Positions 17,425-26,364 of a stretch of DNA of 64,000 nucleotides are shown here, one piece after another. The DNA comes from Robiginitomaculum sp. (lineage in GTDB: Bacteria > Pseudomonadota > Alphaproteobacteria > Caulobacterales > Maricaulaceae), in the NCBI GenBank assembly GCA_015485335.1, contig WFTT01000118.1, forward strand, positions 1 to 64,000, given 5' to 3'. Position numbers and translations under genes: made by a program. Numbering within the stretch: the first letter of the stretch is position 1; each line of letters begins with the position of its first letter. The notes beneath the pieces were generated by a model, which saw only the letters and a program-made list of their open reading frames with translations, had not been told where the DNA came from and did not search any database.

Positions 17425-17783
17425 GAGGAAGGCAGTTCGTCAAGGACGGGGGCGGGTGCCGGGGCGGCCCGCAACAGGCTTTCCAGATCTTCCAGTTGGG
17501 CATCAAAGACCGGATCATCGCGGCGGTCTTCAACCAGATGACAGGCATGAGACACCGTAGTGCGATCACGACCAAAGGCCATGGCAACGCGGCTCAGGCT
17601 CAGTTCAAAGGCAATATGTGCCAGATACATGGCCACCTGGCGGCCAAAGGCCACCCGGGCGTTGCGCCGGGTCAGAGCATCCATGTCCTGTTCCGGTATA
17701 CCCAAGGTATAAGCAACCAGTGTTCTGGCCAGGCGAGCGCGTGCTTCGTCCTGGGATCGCCGACGATAATATTCAGGGCTCAT
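17421..17783 (-). CDS. DnaA domain IV-like DNA-binding protein
   Basis: A 120-residue protein that looks like the DNA-binding domain (domain IV) of the replication initiator DnaA without the ATPase part. Residues about 46-90 contain FGRQVAMYLAHIAFELSLSRV followed by FGRDRTTVSHACHLVE, close to DnaA's helix-turn-helix and its DHTTV-HAC signature. The C-terminus is a Pro/Ala-rich tail. Known DnaA-domain-only proteins either regulate transcription or affect initiation; which applies here is unknown. It is the first gene of the run DnaA-like, DUF6456, msrB, ptrB. Confidence 0.82.
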   Translation of the reverse strand: MSPEYYRRRSQDEARARLARTLVAYTLGIPEQDMDALTRRNARVAFGRQVAMYLAHIAFELSLSRVAMAFGRDRTTVSHACHLVEDRRDDPVFDAQLEDLESLLRAAPAPAPVLDELPSS

Positions 17784-17909
17784 TCAATCCTCCAACATTA
17801 ATTGAATACGAGGAGGCAGGATAATTGCTATTCCAAGTTGTAGGATTATGTTCCTATTATGAGTTGGAGTAAAGTCCTTTAACAACTAGAAAAGACATAA
17901 AAATATGGA

Positions 17910-18437
17910 TTAATTATGGGTGGCGCGCAGGCCTAATCCCGGGGATAAGTCCGCCAGAGGAGTAAAAATATCATATGCAAGAATGGAGCAAACCTTGCCA
18001 TTTTCCCCTGCCAGGGGAAATTTTAACCAGAACTGGGCCAAGGCCGTCTGGCCTGTGTTGTCGGCCTTTTCCCACATTAGCGGGGTTACCCCGCACAGGG
18101 GGGTACGCTCGGCCACTATGCGCTCGTGGATCTGGCGCCACTTGTCCCGGGCCTGGCGGCCAATGGGCAGCTCGTCCAGGGTACATCCAGTTATTTCCCG
18201 GTGCAATACCGAGCGCAGGCCCGTCCCGGCGAGGCGAACCCGAAAGGTGATATGGGTGTGTTTTTGCGCGACATCGGTCAGGGTAATAAAAGGTAGAAAC
18301 TGAACCATATCCCGAGGGTGCAGATCCTGGCGGGTGGGTAGTTTGCCGGGAGCGCATTTACTGCGCCAATAATCATACAGGCTGCGCTGTGCGTCATAGG
18401 CCAGCTGTTGTTTAAATGGCTCGGCGCGTTCACCCAT
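17910..18437 (-). CDS. PAS domain protein (PAS_5 type)
   Basis: A 175-residue protein matching the alphaproteobacterial PAS_5 family, a single PAS-fold domain without an attached output domain. The typical opening is LYDYWRSKCAPGKLPTRQDL, then MVQFLPFITLTDV and the ligand-pocket strands RVRLAGTGLRSV. The start at 18437 has GAGGGGG 6 nt upstream; longer frames are unnecessary. It lies between the MucR gene and the DnaA-like gene, all on the minus strand but with gaps. The sensed ligand and partner are unknown. Confidence 0.8.
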   Translation of the reverse strand: MGERAEPFKQQLAYDAQRSLYDYWRSKCAPGKLPTRQDLHPRDMVQFLPFITLTDVAQKHTHITFRVRLAGTGLRSVLHREITGCTLDELPIGRQARDKWRQIHERIVAERTPLCGVTPLMWEKADNTGQTALAQFWLKFPLAGENGKVCSILAYDIFTPLADLSPGLGLRATHN

Positions 18438-18591
18438 TTCCAACCCCCTCGTTGTACATGGCATACGGTAAAAGTGATTCGTTTGGTTAATATCCATTAA
18501 CTGATGGAATCGGCGCAAGAGTCCCTTGACTCTTTTTTTTCATTCTGGAATCGGTTTTTGCAGGGCGAATCGCAGAAATTAAAGAAACCCT

Positions 18592-18625
18592 AATAAAAAC
18601 AAAGCCCGGCGTGTGGCCGGGCTTT
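18592..18625 (-). terminator. Rho-independent terminator after mucR
   Basis: On the minus strand, an 11-bp stem aaagcccggcc... / ...gccgggcttt with loop acac is followed by gtttttatt. It lies 27 bp after the mucR stop and separates that gene from the PAS gene downstream. Confidence 0.88.
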
Positions 18626-18651
18626 GCGAAAAAAAGTGTTGATAAGTGAAT

Positions 18652-19062
18652 TTACCGGCCTCTTCCCCGGCGTCCACGGCCCAACCCCATTTCCTTTGCC
18701 AGTTTGGAACGGGCTTCGGCATAATTGGGGGCGACCATGGGATAGTCAGAGGCCAACCCCCATTTGGCCCGATATTCATCGGGTGACATATCATACTTGG
18801 CGCGCAAATGTCGTTTCAGGGATTTGTATTTCCCGCCATCTTCCAGACAGATAATATAGTCTGGTGTAATGGAACGGCGCGGCGAGACCGCCGGTTTTTG
18901 TGGCGGCTGAGCCGGGGCATTGCCTTCGGTATCAGCGGCACTGAGCGCGCCATAGACGCTACGTATGATTTCCGGCAGATCCGAAGCAGAAACCGTATTG
19001 TTTCCAACATACGCTGTGACAATATCTACGGCCATGTCGGTGATCGCTGTTTTATCGGTCAT
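18652..19062 (-). CDS. mucR: MucR/Ros family transcriptional regulator
   Basis: A 136-residue zinc-finger regulator of the Ros/MucR family; in Alphaproteobacteria these proteins repress surface polysaccharide, motility and cell-cycle genes by binding AT-rich DNA. The N-terminal part (TDMAVDIVTAYVGNNTV) is the oligomerisation region. The finger is in YIICLEDGGKYKSLKRHL..KY, in which the second Cys of the classical site is Asp, a replacement seen in many MucR proteins. The ending DEYRAKWGLASDYPMVAPNYA is diagnostic. ATG 19062 has GAGGTGAG 7 nt upstream, so I prefer it to the GTG at 19074. The flagellar island in this window would be a plausible regulon member. Confidence 0.93.
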   Translation of the reverse strand: MTDKTAITDMAVDIVTAYVGNNTVSASDLPEIIRSVYGALSAADTEGNAPAQPPQKPAVSPRRSITPDYIICLEDGGKYKSLKRHLRAKYDMSPDEYRAKWGLASDYPMVAPNYAEARSKLAKEMGLGRGRRGRGR

Positions 19063-19337
19063 TCTTATACTCACCTCTAACTAAACGTGTTCAATAGATA
19101 TATGCCGTAGTTCTAGTGCATAATCAAGCGATTTTAGGCTTGACGTTGCAGAATTCATGAGGGCTATGCGGTATATTGACTAATTGGCCAACTTTATAAA
19201 AAGCATAGTGAAGAAAGAGATTGGGAATAATTTCTGGTTTTGCCAATAGTAATCATCTGAAAATACAGATAAAGGGCAGACCAAATGTGTTGGCTTGCAA
19301 AGGTATTGACGCTTTGCCGGATTGAAGGGGGCGGGGC

Positions 19338-21062
19338 TCAGCCCGCCATATATACACCCAACAGGGCCAGGGTTAGCAAAGCAACGGCCCAGGCCGCGAG
19401 GGCGCCCGTGGGTACGGTGCGGCTGACATTGCCATCGGGGCTGAGCATGACGGACAACAGGGATGAGAAATTGCCCAGCGCTTTGCGGCTGCCGGCCATG
19501 GTATAGGCCCACAGACGCGCCGTAATGGCATAGACCCAGTACACCAGCGCTTTGCCGGGCTTGCGCCAGAACCAGTCAATGTCCAGGATCGTCATGCGTT
19601 TCTCTGAGGGATACCAGCCAATCCGCATGAGAAGCGCAAAGGCAAAGATGGCCGCCAGCAAGAGCTGCATCTGTCCAACAATATGACCAAGCGTGTATGG
19701 CTCATAATCGCTGGCATAGGGCAGCAGCGCATAAAGCCAGCGATGATTGACACCGATAAAGACGCACAGGAAGGCGGCAATGCCCATGGCCAACAGCATA
19801 TTCCACGGGGCTTCCTTGACCCGGCGGCCACTGTCGTGAGCAAAGAAAGAGAAGTACGGGATTTTAATCCCGGCATGTTCCAACACCCCAGCGCTGGCAA
19901 AGACCAGGATCAACCAGATAATCCAATGTCCCTCATCGGCAACGGCCGCCAGGATCAATGCCTTGGTGACAAAGGCCGAAAGGAAGGGGAATGCCGAAAT
20001 GGATCCCGCCCCGATCAGACAGAAAAACGCGGTGATCGGCATTGAGCGGAACAGGCCGCCCAGTTCAGAAGCCTTGGTGGTGCCGGTACGCAACAGCACC
20101 GCCCCCATGCTCATGAAAAGAAGGCCTTTAAAAAGAACGTCGGCAAAGGCGTGTGCCGCGGCGCCGTTAATGCCCATGGTGGTACCAACACCAATGCCCA
20201 CCACCATAAAGCCCAATTGGTTGTTGATGGAAAATGACAAAACCCGGCGCAGATCATTTTCAATAACCGCAAAGAACACCGGGAACAGAGCCATAATGGC
20301 GCCGACATAAATCAGCATTTCCGTGCCGGCATAACCACGCGCCAGCGCGTATATCGCCATTTTGGTGGTAAAGGCCGACAGCACGACCGCTCCGGAAATC
20401 GTGGCCTTAGGATAGGCATCCTGCAACCAGCTGTGCAAGAGCGGAAACGCCGCTTTGATACCAAAGCCAATCAGGATCAGCCAACCAGCCAGGCCTGCCT
20501 CCAGACCGATATGTTCAAACGCCCAGGATCCGGTTTGCGCGTGCAACAAGATGGCGCCGGCCAGTAATAAAACGCCCGAGCCAATATGCATGACCAGATA
20601 ACGCATGCCGGCATTACGGGCCTCGGCGGTCCCGGTGCGGAAAATCAGAAAGACCGAAGTAATGGCGGTCATTTCCCAGAAAATAAATAGCGTGATCAGA
20701 TCGCCGGCAAATACCGCCGCCATGGCCGCCCCGCCGTAAAGAACGCTCATGGTGTCTTGCAATCGGTCGCGTTCGTGCAGGGCATAAAGCGCGTTTAAAA
20801 ACGTCGCAATTATAAAGATAAGTCCCCAGATACGGCTCAACCCGTCAAAGCGGAACGTGGTCAGACCCGCGCCCAGTGTATCAATGCTGATCTGATCAAA
20901 GCTGCCAAAGGCGCTCATTTTCAGCCAGAACATCAACGCCACGGCGGGGGCCAGTAACATCACCGCCTTGCGGACATTATGCCATGGCAGGGCCGCAATG
21001 ATGAGACCGGCCAGCAAAATGGCCCAGGCAGGGTTTATGGGTGCGGCGAGAAGTTCAGTCAT
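19338..21062 (-). CDS. Mrp antiporter MrpD/NuoL-M-type subunit (third copy)
   Basis: A 574-residue polytopic membrane protein of the proton-conducting transporter family shared by Mrp antiporters and complex I. It carries the key elements FIFWEMTAITSVFLIF (helix with the essential Glu), FGIKAAFPLLHSWLQDAYP (the conserved Lys and HSWLPdAhP-like motif) and a later Lys/His-bearing helix (HAFADVLFKGLLFMSMGAVL). A C-terminal extension with a soluble stretch and two more helices makes it longer than a standard MrpD. Last gene of the operon, overlapping the preceding small gene by 8 bp. It may replace the missing N-terminal NuoL-like part of MrpA. Confidence 0.88.
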   Translation of the reverse strand: MTELLAAPINPAWAILLAGLIIAALPWHNVRKAVMLLAPAVALMFWLKMSAFGSFDQISIDTLGAGLTTFRFDGLSRIWGLIFIIATFLNALYALHERDRLQDTMSVLYGGAAMAAVFAGDLITLFIFWEMTAITSVFLIFRTGTAEARNAGMRYLVMHIGSGVLLLAGAILLHAQTGSWAFEHIGLEAGLAGWLILIGFGIKAAFPLLHSWLQDAYPKATISGAVVLSAFTTKMAIYALARGYAGTEMLIYVGAIMALFPVFFAVIENDLRRVLSFSINNQLGFMVVGIGVGTTMGINGAAAHAFADVLFKGLLFMSMGAVLLRTGTTKASELGGLFRSMPITAFFCLIGAGSISAFPFLSAFVTKALILAAVADEGHWIIWLILVFASAGVLEHAGIKIPYFSFFAHDSGRRVKEAPWNMLLAMGIAAFLCVFIGVNHRWLYALLPYASDYEPYTLGHIVGQMQLLLAAIFAFALLMRIGWYPSEKRMTILDIDWFWRKPGKALVYWVYAITARLWAYTMAGSRKALGNFSSLLSVMLSPDGNVSRTVPTGALAAWAVALLTLALLGVYMAG

Positions 21063-21387
21063 CCTCGGTGCTCTCCGGGTAATAATCTTCGGATCGCCCG
21101 GTCAGGCGGCGCAAGGGCCAGCCCATCAGGACGACAAAGGCAAAGGCGGCAAAGCCAAAAAAGGCATAAAAGCCCTTGAACTCTTCAAAGTGAAAATGGC
21201 TGTGGCGGTGTACCAGAAAGTCTGCACCAATGCTGAGCAGGGCGGCAAAGCCAACCACATACATAAAGCCTTTGCGTGCGCCATCACTGACCAGCCATAA
21301 AAACGGCCGGGCGAGGGGGTGAATGTCCTCGTCATGGGCCGGTTTGCGCGCCGGGGATTTTTTGGCAGGTTTCTTGGCAGTGCTCAT
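21055..21387 (-). CDS. Small membrane protein of the Mrp operon
   Basis: A 110-residue protein I do not recognise. It begins with a basic Lys/Pro/Ala stretch (STAKKPAKKSPARKP), followed by two hydrophobic segments (GFMYVVGFAALLSIGADFLV and FYAFFGFAAFAFVVLMGWPL) with a His-rich link (HRHSHFHFEEF) between, and an acidic tail (SEDYYPESTEDD). It overlaps the genes on both sides (4 bp upstream, 8 bp downstream), so it is certainly made with the antiporter. It matches none of MrpA-G in size and pattern. Confidence 0.8.
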   Translation of the reverse strand: MSTAKKPAKKSPARKPAHDEDIHPLARPFLWLVSDGARKGFMYVVGFAALLSIGADFLVHRHSHFHFEEFKGFYAFFGFAAFAFVVLMGWPLRRLTGRSEDYYPESTEDD

Positions 21388-22859
21388 GACATGCCTCCGC
21401 TTTCAAAAACGGGTCTCAGGAAATCCAGAATCGGCCCAATGGCAAAAAACAAAACAATGGTGCCTGCCGCGGTAATCAATGGCGGAATCACGGTCAGGCG
21501 CGGGGCCGTAGGCGGCTTGGCCGGTTTATCCGGAGCCTTGCCAAAAAACGCATTGACCGGGATCGGCAACAAATAGGCCACGTTTAACAGGGATGAGATG
21601 ATCAGCGCTCCGATAAATACGCGGTTGATCGGATCCGTAGAGCCCATCATCAGCAACAGTTTGGACCACGCCCCGGCCAGTGGTGGCAGGCCAATGATGG
21701 AAAACGATCCCACCATAAAGGCGCCAAACACCCATGGCATGGATTTGCCCAGGCCCTTTAACTGGCTGACATTGGTGAAATGCCGCGCGGTATAAATGGC
21801 TCCGGCGCACATAAAGAGCGTGATCTTGCCCCAGGCATGCATGATGATATGCAGCGCCGCGCCCAACGCCGCCAATGGCGTGGCGATCATTGCGCCCAGC
21901 GTGATGTAGGATAATTGGCTGATGGTGGAATAGGCTAGCCGCTCTTTCAGATTATCCTTGGACAGTGCAATCAGGGACGCCAGCACAATGGAAATGGCGG
22001 CGATCCAGGCCAGCCAGTGCGAGGCGGGCAGCGTGCGCATAAAGTCCAGCCCAAAAATATAAACCGACATTTTCAACATGGTGAAAACCCCGGCCTTGAC
22101 CACCGCCACGGCGTGCAAAAAGGCACTGACCGGAGTAGGGGCAACCATGGCATTGGGCAACCAGTTTTGCACCGGCATAATGGCGGCCTTGCCAATGCCA
22201 AAGACATAAAGCACCAGCAAAATGCTACCCATAACGGGGGTGATGTTTCCGGCCAGCAGACCACCTGGTAAAAAGTCTGTGGAACCGGCCATTACCTGTG
22301 TGGCAATCACCGCCGGCAGGAACAGACCAATGGATGTCCCCATCAAAATGGAAAGATAAATCCGCCCGCCGCGGCGCGCCTTTTCATCCCCATTATGGGT
22401 AACCAATGGATAGGTGGAAAGGGTTAGGGCCTCGTAAAAAATGAACAGGGTGAACATATTGCCAGAGGCCGCCACCCCCATGGCCGCCGCAATGGCGACG
22501 GTAAAGCTGAGATAAAAGCGGGTCTGGTCCTTGGCTTTATTGCCACGCATATAACCAATGGAATAGAGCGAATTGATCAGCCACAGCGCGCTGGCCAGCG
22601 CCGCAAACACGGCCCCCAAAGGCTCCAGCGTAAAGTTCAACGCTATGCCCCCGGCCACATGCATCAAGGTGGTCGAGGGGCGCGCCCCGCCGTCCACCGC
22701 CAACACCAAAGCCGTCACATTAGCCAGCAATAAGGCCCCGGCGATCAGGGTGGCCGCCTCGCGCAGGTTTGGCCAGCGCGAGAAGGCGAGAACGCCAACC
22801 GAGCCGCCCAGCGGAATGGCCAGCAACAGGATCAGCCCAAGTTCAGGTGTCCAGCTCAT
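21384..22859 (-). CDS. Mrp antiporter MrpD/NuoM-N-type subunit (second copy)
   Basis: A 491-residue proton-conducting membrane subunit with about 14 hydrophobic segments. Family motifs include FTLFIFYEALTLSTYPLV (essential Glu helix), GIGKAAIMPVQNWLPNAMVA (Lys helix and the conserved NWLPnA motif) and LHIIMHAWGKITLFMCAGA (His/Lys helix). It overlaps the genes on both sides by 4 bp (22856-22859, 21384-21387). Presence of three such subunits in one operon is more than the two (MrpA, MrpD) of standard Mrp complexes. Confidence 0.9.
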   Translation of the reverse strand: MSWTPELGLILLLAIPLGGSVGVLAFSRWPNLREAATLIAGALLLANVTALVLAVDGGARPSTTLMHVAGGIALNFTLEPLGAVFAALASALWLINSLYSIGYMRGNKAKDQTRFYLSFTVAIAAAMGVAASGNMFTLFIFYEALTLSTYPLVTHNGDEKARRGGRIYLSILMGTSIGLFLPAVIATQVMAGSTDFLPGGLLAGNITPVMGSILLVLYVFGIGKAAIMPVQNWLPNAMVAPTPVSAFLHAVAVVKAGVFTMLKMSVYIFGLDFMRTLPASHWLAWIAAISIVLASLIALSKDNLKERLAYSTISQLSYITLGAMIATPLAALGAALHIIMHAWGKITLFMCAGAIYTARHFTNVSQLKGLGKSMPWVFGAFMVGSFSIIGLPPLAGAWSKLLLMMGSTDPINRVFIGALIISSLLNVAYLLPIPVNAFFGKAPDKPAKPPTAPRLTVIPPLITAAGTIVLFFAIGPILDFLRPVFESGGMS

Positions 22860-24403
22860 GATGCGCCTCCACCAAGGAGCGCCGCGGCGGCGGCATCGGT
22901 AAGCCCTTTGGGCAGGCTGGCGTCAAAGAAGAACCAGACATTGGCCACGGCCAGGATCAATAAGGGGATCAGCGCCAGCAGGGGGGCCTTGGCCTGGGGT
23001 TTTCTGGCCCGGCTTTTGGCCTTTGGCGCTTCACGCAGATACATCATTTCCACCATTTTCCAGACATAGAAAATCGCCAGCACGGACGAGGCCAGAATGG
23101 CGGCCACGGCCCACCACCAGCCCCGTTCCAGGGCGGCGATGATCAGATAATATTTGCTGACAAAGCCGGCGGTCAGCGGCATGCCGATCAGGCTGAGCCC
23201 GGATACGGTAAAGGCGGCGGCGGTAACCGGCATGGTCTTGCCCAGGCCCGCCAGATCCGGCACACGGCGCACGCCGTAACGCAGGCCAAAAATGCCAACG
23301 CCCATGAACAGGGCACCCTTCATCAGGGCGTGGTTGAACATATGTAACAGGCCGGCCGACAGCCCAGCTGCGGTGCCCATGGACAGGCCCAGCAGCATAT
23401 AGCCAAGCTGGGCTACCGATGAATAGGCCAGCAATTTACGTAAATCCATCTGGTACAGGGCCTGCACCGAACAAATGATCATGGCGGCTACAGCCATAGG
23501 GGCCAGCACCAGTTCCAGCAAAGCGCCATCAAATGGTTCGCCAGTGGAAAACACCCCGAAGATAAAGCGCACCATGGCGTAAAATGCCACTTTGGTGGCG
23601 GTCGAGGCCAGGAAGGTACCTACCATGGTTGGCGAATAGGAATAAGCCCCGGGCAACCAGGTGTGCAGCGGGAACATGGCGGTTTTCAAACCCAGACCAA
23701 TAACAATAAAGGCAAAGGCGGCGCGCACCACGCGGCTATCGCCATTTTCATGCAATTGCACGGTAATATCGGCCATGTTCAACGTGCCGGTGGCCATATA
23801 AACAAGGCCCAGCCCGATGACAAAAAAGGTGGCGCCAATGGTGCCCAAAATCAGGTAATTGAAGCTGGAAGTCAGGGCGCGGCGGTCTTTGGAGCCGCCC
23901 ATGGCCACCAGAATATAGGTGGAAATGGAAGAGATTTCCAAAAATACAAAGACGTTAAACGCATCGCCCGTAATCGCTACGCCCATCAGGCCCGCCAGGC
24001 ACAACATATAAGCGGCAAAAAACGGGGCCTGATCTTTGGGTTCTATCTCCTGCATAACGCTGGGCAGGCCATTGATCAGGGATAAAAGGCCCATGCCTGC
24101 CACAATCAGCAGGATCAGTATGTTCAACGCGTCAATATTATAGGTGATGCCAACGGGCGGCGCCCAATTGCCAAACACATACATGACACTACCGTGTTCC
24201 AGCACCTGTCCATACAGCACCAGTGCCAGCATAAAGGTAATGATGCTGATACCCAGTGCCCAGGCCCAGGCCAGGCGTCCACGCGACAGTATCAGCGCGA
24301 TTGGCCCGCTAAGCAGTGGTGTAACCACCAGAAGCGCTGCGGCATGCATTAGCACCCATGCCGGCAATAGCGACAGAATATCCGAAGCGATGAGCGCGCT
24401 CAT
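22856..24403 (-). CDS. mrpD: Mrp antiporter MrpD/NuoN-type subunit (first copy)
   Basis: A 515-residue subunit, the best candidate for canonical MrpD because it directly follows mrpC as in other mrp operons. Motifs: FNVFVFLEISSISTYILVAM (essential Glu), GLGLKTAMFPLHTWLPGAYS (Lys and HTWLPgAy) and LLHMFNHALMKGALFMGVG (His/Lys helix). A short Lys/Arg-rich segment precedes the last helix (APKAKSRARKPQAKAP). It overlaps both neighbours by 4 bp, implying tight translational coupling and fixed subunit stoichiometry. Confidence 0.92.
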   Translation of the reverse strand: MSALIASDILSLLPAWVLMHAAALLVVTPLLSGPIALILSRGRLAWAWALGISIITFMLALVLYGQVLEHGSVMYVFGNWAPPVGITYNIDALNILILLIVAGMGLLSLINGLPSVMQEIEPKDQAPFFAAYMLCLAGLMGVAITGDAFNVFVFLEISSISTYILVAMGGSKDRRALTSSFNYLILGTIGATFFVIGLGLVYMATGTLNMADITVQLHENGDSRVVRAAFAFIVIGLGLKTAMFPLHTWLPGAYSYSPTMVGTFLASTATKVAFYAMVRFIFGVFSTGEPFDGALLELVLAPMAVAAMIICSVQALYQMDLRKLLAYSSVAQLGYMLLGLSMGTAAGLSAGLLHMFNHALMKGALFMGVGIFGLRYGVRRVPDLAGLGKTMPVTAAAFTVSGLSLIGMPLTAGFVSKYYLIIAALERGWWWAVAAILASSVLAIFYVWKMVEMMYLREAPKAKSRARKPQAKAPLLALIPLLILAVANVWFFFDASLPKGLTDAAAAALLGGGAS

Positions 24404-24936
24404 GAAAGAGCCCCTTTTGCATGCTGATAATTGGCTTCTTGCAGCTCATCTTCCTCGATGGTGCCGTAAGATTCGCGAATGCGGACCACCAGGGCCAGAC
24501 CAACGGCCAGCGTGGCCACGCCAACCACAATGGCGGTCAGGATCAAAACATGGGGTAGGGGATTGGAGTATAAAACCCCATCCACCAGCACGTCATCCAT
24601 GGTTTTGGCAATGGAAATGGTGGCTTGCACGGCGTGTTCGCCATGGGTGGTCGCGGTGGTGGCAGCCGCTTTGCCATGTTCGGCAACCGTTGCGGCGGCC
24701 TCGCCGGCGGCACTTTCATGCACACCTTCCAAAATGGGGGGCTGGCCGCCGGTGACCTTGCCCATGGTGATATAAAGCTGAAAAACGGCCGTTTGGAATA
24801 CGCCCAGACCCACCAGTTTTTTCACCAGATTACCAGTGGAGATGACGATATACAGTCCGGTCATCATCAGGGTGATCACCACGATGTAATTAAAATGGCC
24901 AGTCAGATACTGCCAGAATTCGATACCGGAGCTCAT
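24400..24936 (-). CDS. mrpC: Mrp antiporter subunit C (MnhC/NuoK-like), enlarged
   Basis: A 178-residue subunit related to NuoK. Three hydrophobic helices are visible: FNYIVVITLMMTGLYIVIS, LGVFQTAVFQLYITMGKV and PHVLILTAIVVGVATLAVGL. The family's usual length is about 110-125 residues; the extra here is an Ala/His/Glu-rich stretch (about 65-115, including ESAAGEAAATVAEHGKAAAT) between the second and third helices. The start MSSGIEFW lies 1 nt after the stop of the DUF4040/MrpB gene; the upstream part of the frame overlaps that gene and is not used. Confidence 0.88.
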   Translation of the reverse strand: MSSGIEFWQYLTGHFNYIVVITLMMTGLYIVISTGNLVKKLVGLGVFQTAVFQLYITMGKVTGGQPPILEGVHESAAGEAAATVAEHGKAAATTATTHGEHAVQATISIAKTMDDVLVDGVLYSNPLPHVLILTAIVVGVATLAVGLALVVRIRESYGTIEEDELQEANYQHAKGALS

Positions 24937-24937
24937 G

Positions 24938-25999
24938 TCACCAGTCCTTGTCTTTAATGTCAGGCTGGCGCGATGTGAAACCATAGAAGATGATCAGCAT
25001 TACCGACGCCACGGTAACCAGAACCCCAATTTCAACAAACATAATGCCCAGCTCCTGTCCGTGTGCTGGATGGGTCGGGTTCAGGATGTTGTATTCCAGA
25101 AAATTGCCGCCCAGCAGCAAATTGATCACGCCAACCCCGCCATAGATCAGTACTCCAAGGGCTGCACCAAGACGTACCAGAGAGGGCGGCACCGCCTCCT
25201 TGGCCGCATCAATGCCATAGATCAGCGCATAAAGAATAATCGCCGAGGCAATGATCAGACCCGCCTGAAAGCCGCCGCCGGGGCCAAAATCGCCATGAAA
25301 CTGTACATAGGCACCATATATAATAATCACCGGGATCATCAGCTTGGAGATTACGCGCAAAACCACATGATGAGCCCCCAGAATTTTGCTCTGATTGGCT
25401 TTGGCGGCCTTTGTCTTGGCAGGGGCTTTTTTCCTTTTAATGGCCGGGCCACCCAGACCCAGAATGAGAACCACCCCAAGGCCCGCGGTCAGGATTACTG
25501 TGGTTTCGCCAAAGGTATCATAACCACGATAACTGGCCAGAACGGCGCTAACCACATTGGGAACCCCGGTTTCCGGGCCGGTGCGTTTAAGGTATTCAAG
25601 ACCGATATAAGCGTTGGGTGCCGATAGCGGATCGCCAAAGGAGGGCATGTCCACTGTGGCATAAAGGAGTGCTGCACCGGTGGCGCAAACTACGATCAGG
25701 GCCACCCAGTGCCGGGCCGGTTTGGTCGGCGCGGCCTGACGCGCCGTCAGCAACATGGCCCCCAGCATCAAGACAGTGGAAATCCCGGCCCCAACGGCGG
25801 CCTCGGTAAAGGCCACATCCACCGCATCCAAAGAGACAAACCACGCCGCCGATACCAGCGAATATACCCCGGACAACATCACCACGGCAAAAAGGTCTTT
25901 AAGGCGGACAATGGCAATGCCCACCACGACCAGCATGGACATAAAAATCAGATCAATGACCGTAAAGGCATCGATGGGGGTCAGAAACTCACCGTTCAT
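24938..25999 (-). CDS. Fused MrpA C-terminal (DUF4040/MbhD-E) and MrpB protein
   Basis: A 353-residue membrane protein joining two parts that are separate in classical operons. Residues about 10-190 resemble the C-terminal part of MrpA: DUF4040 (LKDLFAVVMLSGVYSLVSAA with FTEAAVGAGISTVLMLGAM) and an MbhE-like piece (SYRGYDTFGETTVILTAGLG). After a Lys/Ala linker (KRKKAPAKTKAAKANQSK), residues about 215-353 are MrpB (HGDFGPGGGFQAGLIIASAI, ELGIMFVEIGVLVTVASVM). Overlaps mrpG by 4 bp. The arrangement means no full-length MrpA exists here; its NuoL-like half must be one of the separate antiporter-like subunits. Confidence 0.88.
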   Translation of the reverse strand: MNGEFLTPIDAFTVIDLIFMSMLVVVGIAIVRLKDLFAVVMLSGVYSLVSAAWFVSLDAVDVAFTEAAVGAGISTVLMLGAMLLTARQAAPTKPARHWVALIVVCATGAALLYATVDMPSFGDPLSAPNAYIGLEYLKRTGPETGVPNVVSAVLASYRGYDTFGETTVILTAGLGVVLILGLGGPAIKRKKAPAKTKAAKANQSKILGAHHVVLRVISKLMIPVIIIYGAYVQFHGDFGPGGGFQAGLIIASAIILYALIYGIDAAKEAVPPSLVRLGAALGVLIYGGVGVINLLLGGNFLEYNILNPTHPAHGQELGIMFVEIGVLVTVASVMLIIFYGFTSRQPDIKDKDW

Positions 26000-26364
26000 G
26001 ATGGATCACCACTGGCTTCACCCGGGGCCTGGCTTTTTACTGTGCCTAGGCGGGGCTTTAATCCCGCCTTATGAGCGGCATTGGCCACTGCATGGGTAGC
26101 CGCCGGGCTGGTCAATAATAGGAACAGCCCCACCAGGGCCAGTTTGCCGCTAAGCAGAGTAAAGCCGGAGAGCAGGATCAGGCCAAGCAATACCAGCAAT
26201 GTTCCCAGAGTGTCGGTTACCCCGGCCGCATGCAGGCGGGTATAAAAATCAGGCAGGCGCAACACGCCGCTGGCCCCGATCAACACAATCACGCCGCCAC
26301 TGAGCAGGGCAATGCCCGCCACATAGGGGCGCAGAATATCCAGAATATGCAGAAAATCGCTCAT
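25996..26364 (-). CDS. mrpG: Mrp antiporter subunit G (MnhG)
   Basis: A 122-residue subunit with three membrane helices. The family signature lies in ASGVLRLPDFYTRLHAAGVTD followed by LGTLLVLLGLILL. It ends in a polar tail (GTVKSQAPGEASGDPS). Overlaps the MrpF gene and the DUF4040/MrpB gene by 4 bp each. Confidence 0.93.
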   Translation of the reverse strand: MSDFLHILDILRPYVAGIALLSGGVIVLIGASGVLRLPDFYTRLHAAGVTDTLGTLLVLLGLILLSGFTLLSGKLALVGLFLLLTSPAATHAVANAAHKAGLKPRLGTVKSQAPGEASGDPS

